Below, in pieces: positions 25,998 through 34,560 of a DNA stretch of 64,000 nucleotides. The DNA is from Blautia hominis. GTDB lineage: Bacteria; Bacillota; Clostridia; Lachnospirales; Lachnospiraceae. The notes beneath the pieces were generated by a model. It was not told where the DNA came from. It saw only the letters and a program-made list of their open reading frames with translations, and made no database searches. The stretch spans positions 108,043 through 172,042 of the forward strand of contig NQOF01000009.1 of NCBI GenBank assembly GCA_002270465.1, in the 5' to 3' direction. Made by a program: the position numbers and the translations under genes. Position 1 is the first letter of the stretch. Every line of letters starts with the position of its first letter.

Positions 25998-28298
25998 TCA
26001 GCCAAACATATAGGAGGCTGTTTTTCCGCAGTAATCCATCCTTCCCTTTTTCAGCGTGCCGTCTTTCCTGTAAAAGCAGATGCCAAAAGTCCTTGGATAG
26101 TCATAGCTGCCCTGCACTTTGTCCAGAGATAAGGTCTTCGTCTCATCATTGTACTGCATGGAAATGGCTGCATACTGACCTTCCCGGTACCGGTAATCCA
26201 TACCGTTATCCATATAATACAAGAAACGGCCATCCGCACCCTCATAAACCTCAATGGTATCGGCAATGCCTTTTTTGCCGCATTTGCTGTCCACGGGAAT
26301 TATGGAACCTGCCCGGATAAAAACAGGCTGCCAGGTCACAGGGGCTTCCACCTCATAAGCCCTGCCTCCTGCATAGAATTCCTTTGTCTTCTGGTGATAC
26401 CACTGTGCACCCGCCGGGAGATATACTTCCCAGCTCTTGGGACCCTTCAGCTTCTCATTCTCAGGACCGTATTCCATGGCTTTTGTCACGGGGCAGACCA
26501 GATAGGCAGGGCCGTACATAAACTCTCCCGCCATATTCTTTACCTGCGGATCACAGGCAAAGTCAAACATCAGGCTTCGGAACATGGTATAGGAATCCTC
26601 CTCAACCATATGGGCCAGGGAATAGGAATAGGGAAGCATCTTATAACGGAAACGAATGTAGGATACTATGGTGTCATAATATTTCTCCCCGGGCTCCCCG
26701 AAGTTCCATGGCTCCCTCGGTGTATCTGTTCCGTGGGAGCGCATGACAGGAAGGAAGGTTCCCATCTGCAGCCATCTGGTATATAATTCCCTGTATCCCA
26801 GATCCTGTACACCTTTTTCAAAAAGCCCCTGCCAGAACCAGGGCGCCTCCCCCTCACACACATTGCTGAATCGGCGGAATCCCTGGGTGGATCCTGCAAA
26901 AAAGGCGCCGATATCCAGTGTCCAGTAAGGGATGCCTGACATACACATGGAGAGCCCTTCGGCGATCTGCCTGCGGAAAACATCCCAGGTGGCCATGATA
27001 TCCCCTGACCAGAGAACCGTTCCGTATTTTTGAATGGAGAGGGAACCGGAACGGGTCAGGTTTACTACTCTCTTCTCCCTGCACGCTGCCGTCTGATGTT
27101 CATAGATCCCTTTGGCATGAGCCAGTGCAAAGTTATTTGCGATCCTTGCATCAAAATATTTTGTCAGCTCACTTTTTGCCAGCTCATACCGCTGTCCATC
27201 CTCTCTTTTCTCCAGCCCATTCCAGTCCGGTGTGAAGGGTTCTGTGGAGTCACACCACCAGGCATCCGTGCCCCCTAAAAACAATTCCTGTTCACACTGG
27301 CGCCAGTATAGATCCCTGGCTTCCGGGTCAAAGGCATCATAGGTGGAAAGGTTTGCCAAAAGCTTTCCAGCCTCCAGCATTTCCCGGTTATTTTCGCATC
27401 CCCGGTTCATATTCGGCCATATCGATACCATGAATGCCGTGTCATCTTCGTGGAGCTGCTCCGTCATGGATGAAAGATCCGGAAAACGGTTTTTATCCAT
27501 GATCTTGTTGCCCCATTTGCCCTCCTCCCAGGATTTCCAGTCAAGCACCAGGCAGGACAGGGGGATCTGCCTGTCTTTAAATTCCTTCTGGGTATCCAGG
27601 ATGTCTTCCTGGGATACATACCGCTCTTTTGACTGTATGTACCCAAATGCCCAGCGCGGGAGCATGACAGCTTGCCCTGTCAGGCAGCGGATCCCCTCAA
27701 CCAGTCTGTCAAAACCTTCCCCGGTGATCACATAGTAATTGATCTGATCCGCAGCATCCAAATCCAGACGGATCTCATTCTGGGCTTCCTCGTAAGTCAT
27801 CAGGCAGTCCGCGTCAAAAACAACCGCATATCCGGCGGAGGACAGGAACACCGGCATGGGGATCTGCATGTTATTCTGATAGAGGTACTCTTTCGTATTT
27901 CTGTAGTTGTAAGTCCCTCTCTCATGCTGCCCCAGTCCGTAAATGGCTTCCTCCCCGCTTATCTTAAATCTAAGCGTACAGGAATAAGAATCCCCGGTCT
28001 TCACTGTGGCTGCATTCTCCACAAAGGAGCGCTCTCCGTCAATGGTCTTTTTTGTGACGATCCTGGCTTTTCCGCCCTCGATCATGAACCTGCAGATCTC
28101 CCGGGGCGTAAATTCATATTCTGTCTGTACAAGGAACTGTGTCTTATGGTTTTCAAAAATAACAGCTTCTTTTTCCATTCCCGGGGTGCACACAACCGTG
28201 TCATAGGTCCCCGGATCTGTTATGGTCATTCCCGGTTCTCTCACCAGCCCATCAGGGGTACACACCACGCGGGTAATAAATCCTGTCTTTTTAATCAT
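25998..28298 (-). CDS. GH31 alpha-glycosidase (alpha-xylosidase/alpha-glucosidase type)
   Basis: The 766-residue protein has the GH31 barrel: DWKSWEEGKWG, the nucleophile Asp in WWCDSTEP (about residue 352), and the acid/base region with SGDIMATWDVFRRQI and GIPYWTLDIGAFF. Beta-domains lie on both sides. It would cleave alpha-linked xylose, glucose or galactose by retention. The start at 28298 follows GGTGGAGG and overlaps the stop of the GH42 gene (ATGA), so translation is coupled. There is no signal peptide, so it is cytosolic. With GH29 and GH42 it fits removal of Fuc, Gal and Xyl side groups. Exact specificity is not readable. Confidence 0.9.
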   Translation of the reverse strand: MIKKTGFITRVVCTPDGLVREPGMTITDPGTYDTVVCTPGMEKEAVIFENHKTQFLVQTEYEFTPREICRFMIEGGKARIVTKKTIDGERSFVENAATVKTGDSYSCTLRFKISGEEAIYGLGQHERGTYNYRNTKEYLYQNNMQIPMPVFLSSAGYAVVFDADCLMTYEEAQNEIRLDLDAADQINYYVITGEGFDRLVEGIRCLTGQAVMLPRWAFGYIQSKERYVSQEDILDTQKEFKDRQIPLSCLVLDWKSWEEGKWGNKIMDKNRFPDLSSMTEQLHEDDTAFMVSIWPNMNRGCENNREMLEAGKLLANLSTYDAFDPEARDLYWRQCEQELFLGGTDAWWCDSTEPFTPDWNGLEKREDGQRYELAKSELTKYFDARIANNFALAHAKGIYEHQTAACREKRVVNLTRSGSLSIQKYGTVLWSGDIMATWDVFRRQIAEGLSMCMSGIPYWTLDIGAFFAGSTQGFRRFSNVCEGEAPWFWQGLFEKGVQDLGYRELYTRWLQMGTFLPVMRSHGTDTPREPWNFGEPGEKYYDTIVSYIRFRYKMLPYSYSLAHMVEEDSYTMFRSLMFDFACDPQVKNMAGEFMYGPAYLVCPVTKAMEYGPENEKLKGPKSWEVYLPAGAQWYHQKTKEFYAGGRAYEVEAPVTWQPVFIRAGSIIPVDSKCGKKGIADTIEVYEGADGRFLYYMDNGMDYRYREGQYAAISMQYNDETKTLSLDKVQGSYDYPRTFGICFYRKDGTLKKGRMDYCGKTASYMFG

Positions 28299-30319
28299 CT
28301 CTGCCTCCACCTTTTTACCAGTACAAATCCGTTTCTCTCCATTGGTATGTCATTTTCATACACACACCCTAACAGATGATCGTATACGGGAACCTCTGTC
28401 TTTACCACAGTATCCCCGGCTGTAAAATTAAAGATATAATAATAGTCTTCGCCGTCCAGCACCCTGTGCACCACTTCCACATTCTTTTCTGCCCTCACCG
28501 GGTTGGGGGCTATCCCAGCTTCCCTGCACAGGTCTGCCAAAAGTCCACCCATAGCCTTCTCACTCAGATTGGTCCCCAGATAACAGGCTTTTCCTTTTCC
28601 AAAGGAATTTTTGCTGACGATCATAGCACCCTTTTTGTAGTCACTGGTATAGGTTCCCAGAGCCTCCGCGGTTCCCCCCAGCAGGTCACACCACATACCG
28701 TCCCCGCTGTCTGCCTCCGTATCTTTTAAAGTCAGATGTACCTGATTACGGTTGCCCGCAAAGATTGGCTCCACCTCCTCCACAGACACACCGAACACAT
28801 CTGTGAGGCCTGCGGGAAGTGTTTCCGTATATCCCACATTATCTTTGTTTTTTACGGATGTCAGGAATGTGGCAAGTAAGATGCCTCCATTTTCCACATA
28901 TCCGCGCAGCTTCATCTGAAACGCCCCGGACGTGATAAATGCCGCGGGGAGCACCAACAGTTTATACTTGGAAAAATCAGCGTCAAAGCTGATAACATCC
29001 GCATTGTATCCCCGCTCCGCCAAGATCCGGTACATCCTTCCCGCGTAGTCCAGATATTGAAAGTCCGGATCATTGACCGGCTTCATGCGCAGTGCCCAGT
29101 GGGAATCATAATCCACACAGACTGCAGCCTGGTTGGAAAATTCCGCTCTCTCCACAGGCGCAAGCTGTTTCAGTAATTTTGCTGTGTCCTGCATTTCATA
29201 ATATCTGCGTCTCGGAACACCATCCATATCCACAATGGCGTAATTGAGCTGTTCCGCTCCAAACGGAAATGTCCTGAACTGAAAATGCAGCATCATATCC
29301 GCTCCGTGGGCAAAAGACTGGATGACGGCCTGTTTCAGTGCTCCCGGATTGGGCTGAACACGCCCGGAACCGCCGAACCGATGGCCGCCGCCCGACATAA
29401 ATTCCATCACCCAGAAGGACTTCCCTTCCTTTACTCCCCTGGCAAAGGCATAAGGGAACGAATCTACCGCCGCGTCCCTGAGGCCCGGGTAATAATCAAA
29501 TCCGTAGCAGTCCAGTTTTTTTGTGCTCTCATAATAGTCAATACTGTTGGTGGCAAGTCCGGTTCCGTTGGTTGTCACCGGATAGTCCGTATATCTGTGC
29601 AGGATATCTGCCTGGATATTCTGGTATTCGATCTGGGACCGGCTGCTGAAGCGCTCAAATTCAAGCCTTAAAGTGGGATTTTCAAAGTATACCGGCATAT
29701 CCTGCCAAGCGCTGACCTCTATTGTATTTACCGGCGGCTTTATCTGGTCAAAATCCTCATAATCCTGTCCCCAGAAGATATTGCCGCTGCGCCTGTTATA
29801 TTCACGGATGGTCTTATATTTATCTTCCATCCACCTGGAGAACTTTTTCCGGCACACCGGACAGCGGCACCTGCCGGATGCCTCCTGAGCCGGCTCATTG
29901 TCAATCTGGAATCCTGAAACGTACGGATTTTTCCCAAAACGCTTTGCGATCTCCTCTGTGATCTTAGCAGAATACTCCCGGTACACCGGATTATTGTAAC
30001 AGTAGAAACGGCGGCCGCCGAAAGGCCGCTTTTTTCCTCTGTTATCCACATACAGCATTTCCGGATGCCGGTAAACCAGCCATGCCGGAGGGCAGGCGGT
30101 AGGCGTGCAGATGATGCTGCGGATCCCTGCTTTTCCGAGACGCTCCACCGCCTCCTCCAGCCACTCAAAATCATATCTGCCTTCCTCCGGCTCCATCCTG
30201 CACCAGGCAAACTCCCCCATGCGCACTGTGTTGATGCCGGATGCTGTCAAAAGCTCCATATCATGGTCCAGCTCCCCGGCGCTCTTATGCTCCGGGTAAT
30301 ATGCCACTCCATACTGCAT
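28295..30319 (-). CDS. Beta-galactosidase, GH42
   Basis: The 674-residue enzyme has all three GH42 parts: an (alpha/beta)8 barrel with acid/base Glu in FQIDNEPAQ (about residue 147) and nucleophile Glu in WVMEFMSGG (about 306), a trimerisation domain with VCVDYDSHWAL and a C-terminal beta-domain. It hydrolyses terminal beta-galactose from short oligosaccharides in the cytosol. Cysteines in RCRCPVCRKKF fit the zinc cluster seen in several GH42 enzymes. RBS AGGAGGAAGG precedes the ATG, 20 bases after the GH29 gene. It is part of a GH29-GH42-GH31 run. Confidence 0.93.
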   Translation of the reverse strand: MQYGVAYYPEHKSAGELDHDMELLTASGINTVRMGEFAWCRMEPEEGRYDFEWLEEAVERLGKAGIRSIICTPTACPPAWLVYRHPEMLYVDNRGKKRPFGGRRFYCYNNPVYREYSAKITEEIAKRFGKNPYVSGFQIDNEPAQEASGRCRCPVCRKKFSRWMEDKYKTIREYNRRSGNIFWGQDYEDFDQIKPPVNTIEVSAWQDMPVYFENPTLRLEFERFSSRSQIEYQNIQADILHRYTDYPVTTNGTGLATNSIDYYESTKKLDCYGFDYYPGLRDAAVDSFPYAFARGVKEGKSFWVMEFMSGGGHRFGGSGRVQPNPGALKQAVIQSFAHGADMMLHFQFRTFPFGAEQLNYAIVDMDGVPRRRYYEMQDTAKLLKQLAPVERAEFSNQAAVCVDYDSHWALRMKPVNDPDFQYLDYAGRMYRILAERGYNADVISFDADFSKYKLLVLPAAFITSGAFQMKLRGYVENGGILLATFLTSVKNKDNVGYTETLPAGLTDVFGVSVEEVEPIFAGNRNQVHLTLKDTEADSGDGMWCDLLGGTAEALGTYTSDYKKGAMIVSKNSFGKGKACYLGTNLSEKAMGGLLADLCREAGIAPNPVRAEKNVEVVHRVLDGEDYYYIFNFTAGDTVVKTEVPVYDHLLGCVYENDIPMERNGFVLVKRWRQR

Positions 30320-30339
30320 GATCCTTCCTCCTGCTCTCT

Positions 30340-31683
30340 TTATTTTCCGGTGAAATGTATCTCCGAATTTTCTTTTCTCTCCACTTCCCTGTCCAGGGTC
30401 AGCACAACAATGGTGTCTGTCTCCGGATTTTTTACGCCGCTTAAATCCAGCGAAAACGCTTCATCCTTCTGTTCAAAAGGCACCTGCTCCCCATGGAACA
30501 GGGCCGCAGTCACAATTCTATAGCCCTCAAATGGGATCTGGCTTTTGCTGCACGCATCTGTATCCAGTACATGTAAGTATATTTTATTCTCTTTTGATGT
30601 GCTCCCGTAAACTCCATCCAGCGGCTCAATGGGACCGCCTCTTGTTCCATAGACAGCCTCCCCGTACTCTGCAAGCCATGCGCCAATCTCCCGCATACGG
30701 TTTTTCACCTCATCCGAAAGCTTTCCGTTTCTGTCAGGTCCTACGTTCAAAAGCCAGTTGCCGTCACGGCACACAACGTCCACCAGCATTTTTATCAGCC
30801 ATTCAAAACTGGAAACCGGGTCATCTGCCATCCAGCCCCAGGAACAGCCGCTGCATACGCACATGTTTTTTTCCCAGGGTACAGGAAGGATCTTTCCTGT
30901 AATCTCATGAGAACCCTCGTCACAGTAAAAATCGCCTTCGTAACCGGACCGCGGATTCAGCAGAGTTTTGGGATTATATCTGCGCACTAATTTGTTGAGT
31001 TTTACCGGCTCCCAGAACCAGGCGCTGGAGGTATCGCTTCCCTTGTGGGCCAGCCAGCCTCCGTCGTACCACATGATATCCACAGGGCCATATTTGCTGC
31101 ACAGTTCTTCCACCTGCCCGTAGCACTGGTCTTTCATAAGCTGTGCATTCTTTGGCAGTCCCTCCGGATCAAAATATCCGGGGAACCTCCAGTCCATAGG
31201 GGAATAATAAAGCCCCACCTTCAGGCCTGCCGCCCTTGCCGCCTCTGTATATTCTTTTACAAAGTCTCTTTTTGCCCCTCTCTCATAGGAAGTAAACCCT
31301 TCATAGCTTGCAGGACTGTCCCACAGGGCAAATCCATCATGATGTCTGGTGACCATCACCATATATTTCGCGCCGAAATCCTTTGCCAGCTCTGTCCACT
31401 CGGTCATGGAAAAATCCTCTGGAATGAACTCGTCAGCCAGGGCCTCATACTCTTCTTTCGGTATCTGCTCATTAAAGCGCGCCCATTCTCCTCTTCCCAG
31501 GATCGAATACAGACCCCAATGCACAAACATGCCCACCTTGGCATCTCTCCACCACTGCAGATCCTCCGGCGCAAGCTTCAGCTCCGGGCATTTGACACCT
31601 CCCAGGCTTTTCAGGTTGATGCTGCTTTTCAGCATGGATTTCAGTTCCGCTCCCGTCATCTCTCTTGGTAATTTATCTGCCAC
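30340..31683 (-). CDS. Alpha-L-fucosidase, GH29
   Basis: The 447-residue enzyme shows GH29 hallmarks: WWRDAKVGMFVHWGLYS, VTRHHDGFALWDS, VGLYYSPMDW and the nucleophile Asp in DIMWYDGGW. It removes alpha-linked L-fucose by retention. The start is taken as GTG at 31683, because AAAGGAGAG precedes it and it clears the upstream gene's stop; a longer frame would overlap that gene by 56 bases. No signal peptide is present. It lies 25 bases after the large unassigned hydrolase. The released fucose may feed the isomerase encoded 11 kb downstream. Confidence 0.92.
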   Translation of the reverse strand: MADKLPREMTGAELKSMLKSSINLKSLGGVKCPELKLAPEDLQWWRDAKVGMFVHWGLYSILGRGEWARFNEQIPKEEYEALADEFIPEDFSMTEWTELAKDFGAKYMVMVTRHHDGFALWDSPASYEGFTSYERGAKRDFVKEYTEAARAAGLKVGLYYSPMDWRFPGYFDPEGLPKNAQLMKDQCYGQVEELCSKYGPVDIMWYDGGWLAHKGSDTSSAWFWEPVKLNKLVRRYNPKTLLNPRSGYEGDFYCDEGSHEITGKILPVPWEKNMCVCSGCSWGWMADDPVSSFEWLIKMLVDVVCRDGNWLLNVGPDRNGKLSDEVKNRMREIGAWLAEYGEAVYGTRGGPIEPLDGVYGSTSKENKIYLHVLDTDACSKSQIPFEGYRIVTAALFHGEQVPFEQKDEAFSLDLSGVKNPETDTIVVLTLDREVERKENSEIHFTGK

Positions 31684-31708
31684 TTGAAATTCTCTCCTTT
31701 TGCTCTTT

Positions 31709-34426
31709 CTATTCCTCATAAAGCCAGTCCAGGGTTTCCAGTCCCTCACCGGCCAGATTTGCATTTCTCGGCTTCATCACTGTATCCGATGCTATCACGC
31801 CTGCTATCAAAAAGGCTCCTGTGCCAAAATAAATCTCATGGGTTCCCTTCTCATAGCGGTAGGCATGTATATTGATGGGCGGGCACGCCTCCGCCTTCAT
31901 GGCATTTGCATAGACCACCGTCAGGCCTCCCCTGTCATCCGCATGGGTGTTGGTCTCCAGGTCCGGAAGCTGCAGCCACTCCACGCCTTTTGCATTCATA
32001 TACCCTACCAGCACATAAGAGTCCTGAGGAAGCTCCAGCTTCACCGTAACGCCCTCCTCAATGGCTGCTCCCAGTCCCATGCGCACACCTGTAAGACTAG
32101 CAAGCTCCGGTGCCAGATTGATGATCTTGCAGGAGCAGTCAGAAAATACACTCTCTCCCTTTTTCAGATCATAAGTCTCACAACTTTCGGATTTCAAAAG
32201 CGTATAAGGCGCCGGTATCAGAGGTTCTGCAGTGACTTCCTTTGCATGATCTGTGGGCAGAATTCCCTGCTGCAGCTCTGACAGATGTGCTCTGAAATGC
32301 TCCAACTCCTTCCGGTATTCCGGCAGGCAGGCTGTCCAGTGCCCGTAGGTCTCTCCATTTGGAAAGGGGATCTTTCTCTGGGGTGTCTGCATACTGTTGG
32401 CATAGAGGTAAGTCTCCTGCGTCAGCGCGGCCAGTTTTTTGTACTCCTCCAGGGACTCTGCCATTTTCTGCTCTGCTTTTTCAAGAAACGTGATATCCCC
32501 CCTGCATTTTTCATCCATGGTATACTTATACCGCAGGATCTCCATAGCTGCCTCTATCTTTCTGCAGTAGGAAATGGTCATACTGTAGACAGCCTGTGCG
32601 TCCGTATAAAGGCGGTTCAGTTCCTCCCTGTCCTCCCCTTCCGCTTTTATCACCGCTTCGCACAGCACAAGGGCTTTCTTTGCATGGGCGCTGACTTCTT
32701 CCACACAGTCATAAGGGGTTTCACCCAGATGCGGTTCCCGGTTCACTTCTTTTTTCATATAGTCATCCGGCTGCTCGCCTTTTCTTGCCACAGATTCCCA
32801 TAATTCCCGGTTGGGCCGGAATCTTGTCACATTGGTAAACTGGCTCATGCTCATGCCCAGGCTGAGTGTCTGGCGGTTTCCCTCCGTAATGCCCACACGG
32901 CCCAAAAGCTTTGGCGCACACTGGGCGGCATTTTCCTGTGCTGCCAGAAGTTTTTCTGCTGATTCTCGTGAGATCCCATAGTGCCGTGCAAAAACATTTT
33001 CCCAGTATTCCCTCTCCGTGTTTTCCTCCCGGTCCGGATTCCATGCATACCTAAACCATGCGGCAAACCAGATATGATCACGGTCCATCTGCAAAAGGCG
33101 AGGTGAAACTTTATCCGGTGTGTACGGCCAGTCCCAGTAAAACAGCGGGTAAAGATGAAGTCCGTTGCAGCCATAGCGGCTCTGCCCCGCCTGTACGCAT
33201 TTCTGGATATAGAGAGGTGCATTGAACTGGAATGGCTCTAAATCCGCCAGAATATGTATATTCATTATATGAGTGGTTCCAAGACCGGAAAGGGACTGGT
33301 GTATTTTCTGCCAATTGCCTTTTGGATAGTAGGTTGAAAGGCTTTCCCCGTTATATTTCCACATGGTGTACAGATTGGTATATTTTTTCTTTGCCTCCTC
33401 CATGGCCCCAATAGGGTCACAATCATGGCCCCTCAGGATAATGGGCGGTTCCTCCGCAAGTCCCGCTTCCCTTACTCCGTCTTTTACGCCCGGAATAATG
33501 GTGTCAATAAACCAGTCCGTCTTATTCTGTGTTCCCCTAAGCGCTTCTCCCAGGCAGACCATAAGGCCGATATGAGGAAAGGATTTTATGAACTCCCGGA
33601 TAGATTGTCTTGTGTAATCCGCCACCAGGGGACTGATATTGCTCTGAAGCAGTTCCAGCCCGTGAGCACGGGCAAACGGAAGCGGAATGTGGATATTGTA
33701 AAACTTCAGCACCACCCAGATCCCTCTTCTGTCACATTCCTTTGTAAGCCAGCCGAAAAGCTCTCTGTTCTGCTGAAACTCCTCCTCTGTCACTTCCAAT
33801 GCCTCCGGATAATCCGGCACCTTTACAAGAGAGGAAAACGGATGTCCGCTCCAGATATAGAGGACATTACACCGCATATCCAGCAGCATATCCATGAATT
33901 TCGTCCACATTTCCCTGTCATAAAACCAGGGAAAACGCCCCGGTGTGATGGGATATTCATAGGTCAGGCGGGGAGCCTCCACTTTTGTCTTCTGAAGGCC
34001 AACGGCCGGACCGCGCAGTTTGAATACCGGTGCATCTCCAAAGGTGATCTCTGCCGGCATCTCCCCCATCCGTTCCACTCTCTCCTTCAGTTCCATACAG
34101 CCGTACAGGGCTCCCGTCTCACTTCCTCCGCTGATGACCGTAAGCCGTGCAGGGCAGGACTCTATGTAAAATCCTTCCTCCTCCGGCTCCTTTGTATGAA
34201 AGATAAGAATCTCGTTTTCCTCCAGCCATTGAAGAAATCTATCCTCCTTCCTAACCCCTGCATAAAGCTTTTTACCCGGTATATTTCGGTAATCCTCAAA
34301 ATTTTCAGGCATTTTCTCCTCTGCCACCGCATATCCTGCATGTTGGAGTGCTTCTGTGATTCTCTGTATCCCCAGTTCTATTCTGACGCTGCAAGTCTCA
34401 TTTTTGATTATTGTGATCTGTTCCAT
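31709..34426 (-). CDS. Large intracellular glycoside-hydrolase-like protein, family not assigned
   Basis: The 905-residue protein starts with an alpha/beta domain of the type found ahead of GH20/GH67/GH84 barrels (SGGSETGALYGCMEL, about residues 98-112). A TIM-barrel-like region follows, with FKLRGPAVGL, NVLYIWSGHPF, GIWVVLKFYN, LMVCLGEALRG and HLYPLFYWDW. A helical region and a C-terminal beta-domain complete it. Candidate acid residues include the Glu in CLGEAL. The layout resembles uronidase-type enzymes, including families found in rhamnogalacturonan breakdown. There is no signal peptide. It is the first hydrolase after the transporter genes, separated from them by a terminator-like hairpin. 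Confidence 0.65.
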   Translation of the reverse strand: MEQITIIKNETCSVRIELGIQRITEALQHAGYAVAEEKMPENFEDYRNIPGKKLYAGVRKEDRFLQWLEENEILIFHTKEPEEEGFYIESCPARLTVISGGSETGALYGCMELKERVERMGEMPAEITFGDAPVFKLRGPAVGLQKTKVEAPRLTYEYPITPGRFPWFYDREMWTKFMDMLLDMRCNVLYIWSGHPFSSLVKVPDYPEALEVTEEEFQQNRELFGWLTKECDRRGIWVVLKFYNIHIPLPFARAHGLELLQSNISPLVADYTRQSIREFIKSFPHIGLMVCLGEALRGTQNKTDWFIDTIIPGVKDGVREAGLAEEPPIILRGHDCDPIGAMEEAKKKYTNLYTMWKYNGESLSTYYPKGNWQKIHQSLSGLGTTHIMNIHILADLEPFQFNAPLYIQKCVQAGQSRYGCNGLHLYPLFYWDWPYTPDKVSPRLLQMDRDHIWFAAWFRYAWNPDREENTEREYWENVFARHYGISRESAEKLLAAQENAAQCAPKLLGRVGITEGNRQTLSLGMSMSQFTNVTRFRPNRELWESVARKGEQPDDYMKKEVNREPHLGETPYDCVEEVSAHAKKALVLCEAVIKAEGEDREELNRLYTDAQAVYSMTISYCRKIEAAMEILRYKYTMDEKCRGDITFLEKAEQKMAESLEEYKKLAALTQETYLYANSMQTPQRKIPFPNGETYGHWTACLPEYRKELEHFRAHLSELQQGILPTDHAKEVTAEPLIPAPYTLLKSESCETYDLKKGESVFSDCSCKIINLAPELASLTGVRMGLGAAIEEGVTVKLELPQDSYVLVGYMNAKGVEWLQLPDLETNTHADDRGGLTVVYANAMKAEACPPINIHAYRYEKGTHEIYFGTGAFLIAGVIASDTVMKPRNANLAGEGLETLDWLYEE

Positions 34427-34449
34427 AATTCCTCCCAGTCTATAAAAAC

Positions 34450-34497
34450 AGCCCCCTCAGTACCAAATACCTGATATATTTTTGTACTGAAGAGGCT
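34450..34497 (-). terminator. Intercistronic terminator/attenuator after the binding-protein gene
   Basis: On the minus strand AGCCTCTTCAGTAC (from 34497) pairs with GTACTGAGGGGGCT (to 34450), followed by GTTTTTATA. It lies between the transporter genes and the hydrolase run. It should let most transcripts stop after the highly needed binding protein and only some read on into the glycosidases. The pairing has a few wobble positions. Confidence 0.65.
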
Positions 34498-34560
34498 TTT
34501 CTCTGCTGCCGCGGTTAGACAAAAGAAAGTATGCTTTGCGAACTTTCTATTGTCATGATC

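Noticed and set aside
25998-28298. GH31 as a sulfoquinovosidase linked to a sulfo-transketolase pathway and asrABC
   Set aside because: The idea fits split transketolase plus sulfite reductase, but the GH31 sequence looks like an alpha-xylosidase/glucosidase type, no isethionate- or sulfolactate-handling gene is present, and asrABC is a separate operon 16 kb away.
33425-34474. Long plus-strand reading frame (349 codons) opposite the large hydrolase gene
   Set aside because: Cys/His/Arg-rich translation typical of an antisense shadow; no start signal and no recognisable family.
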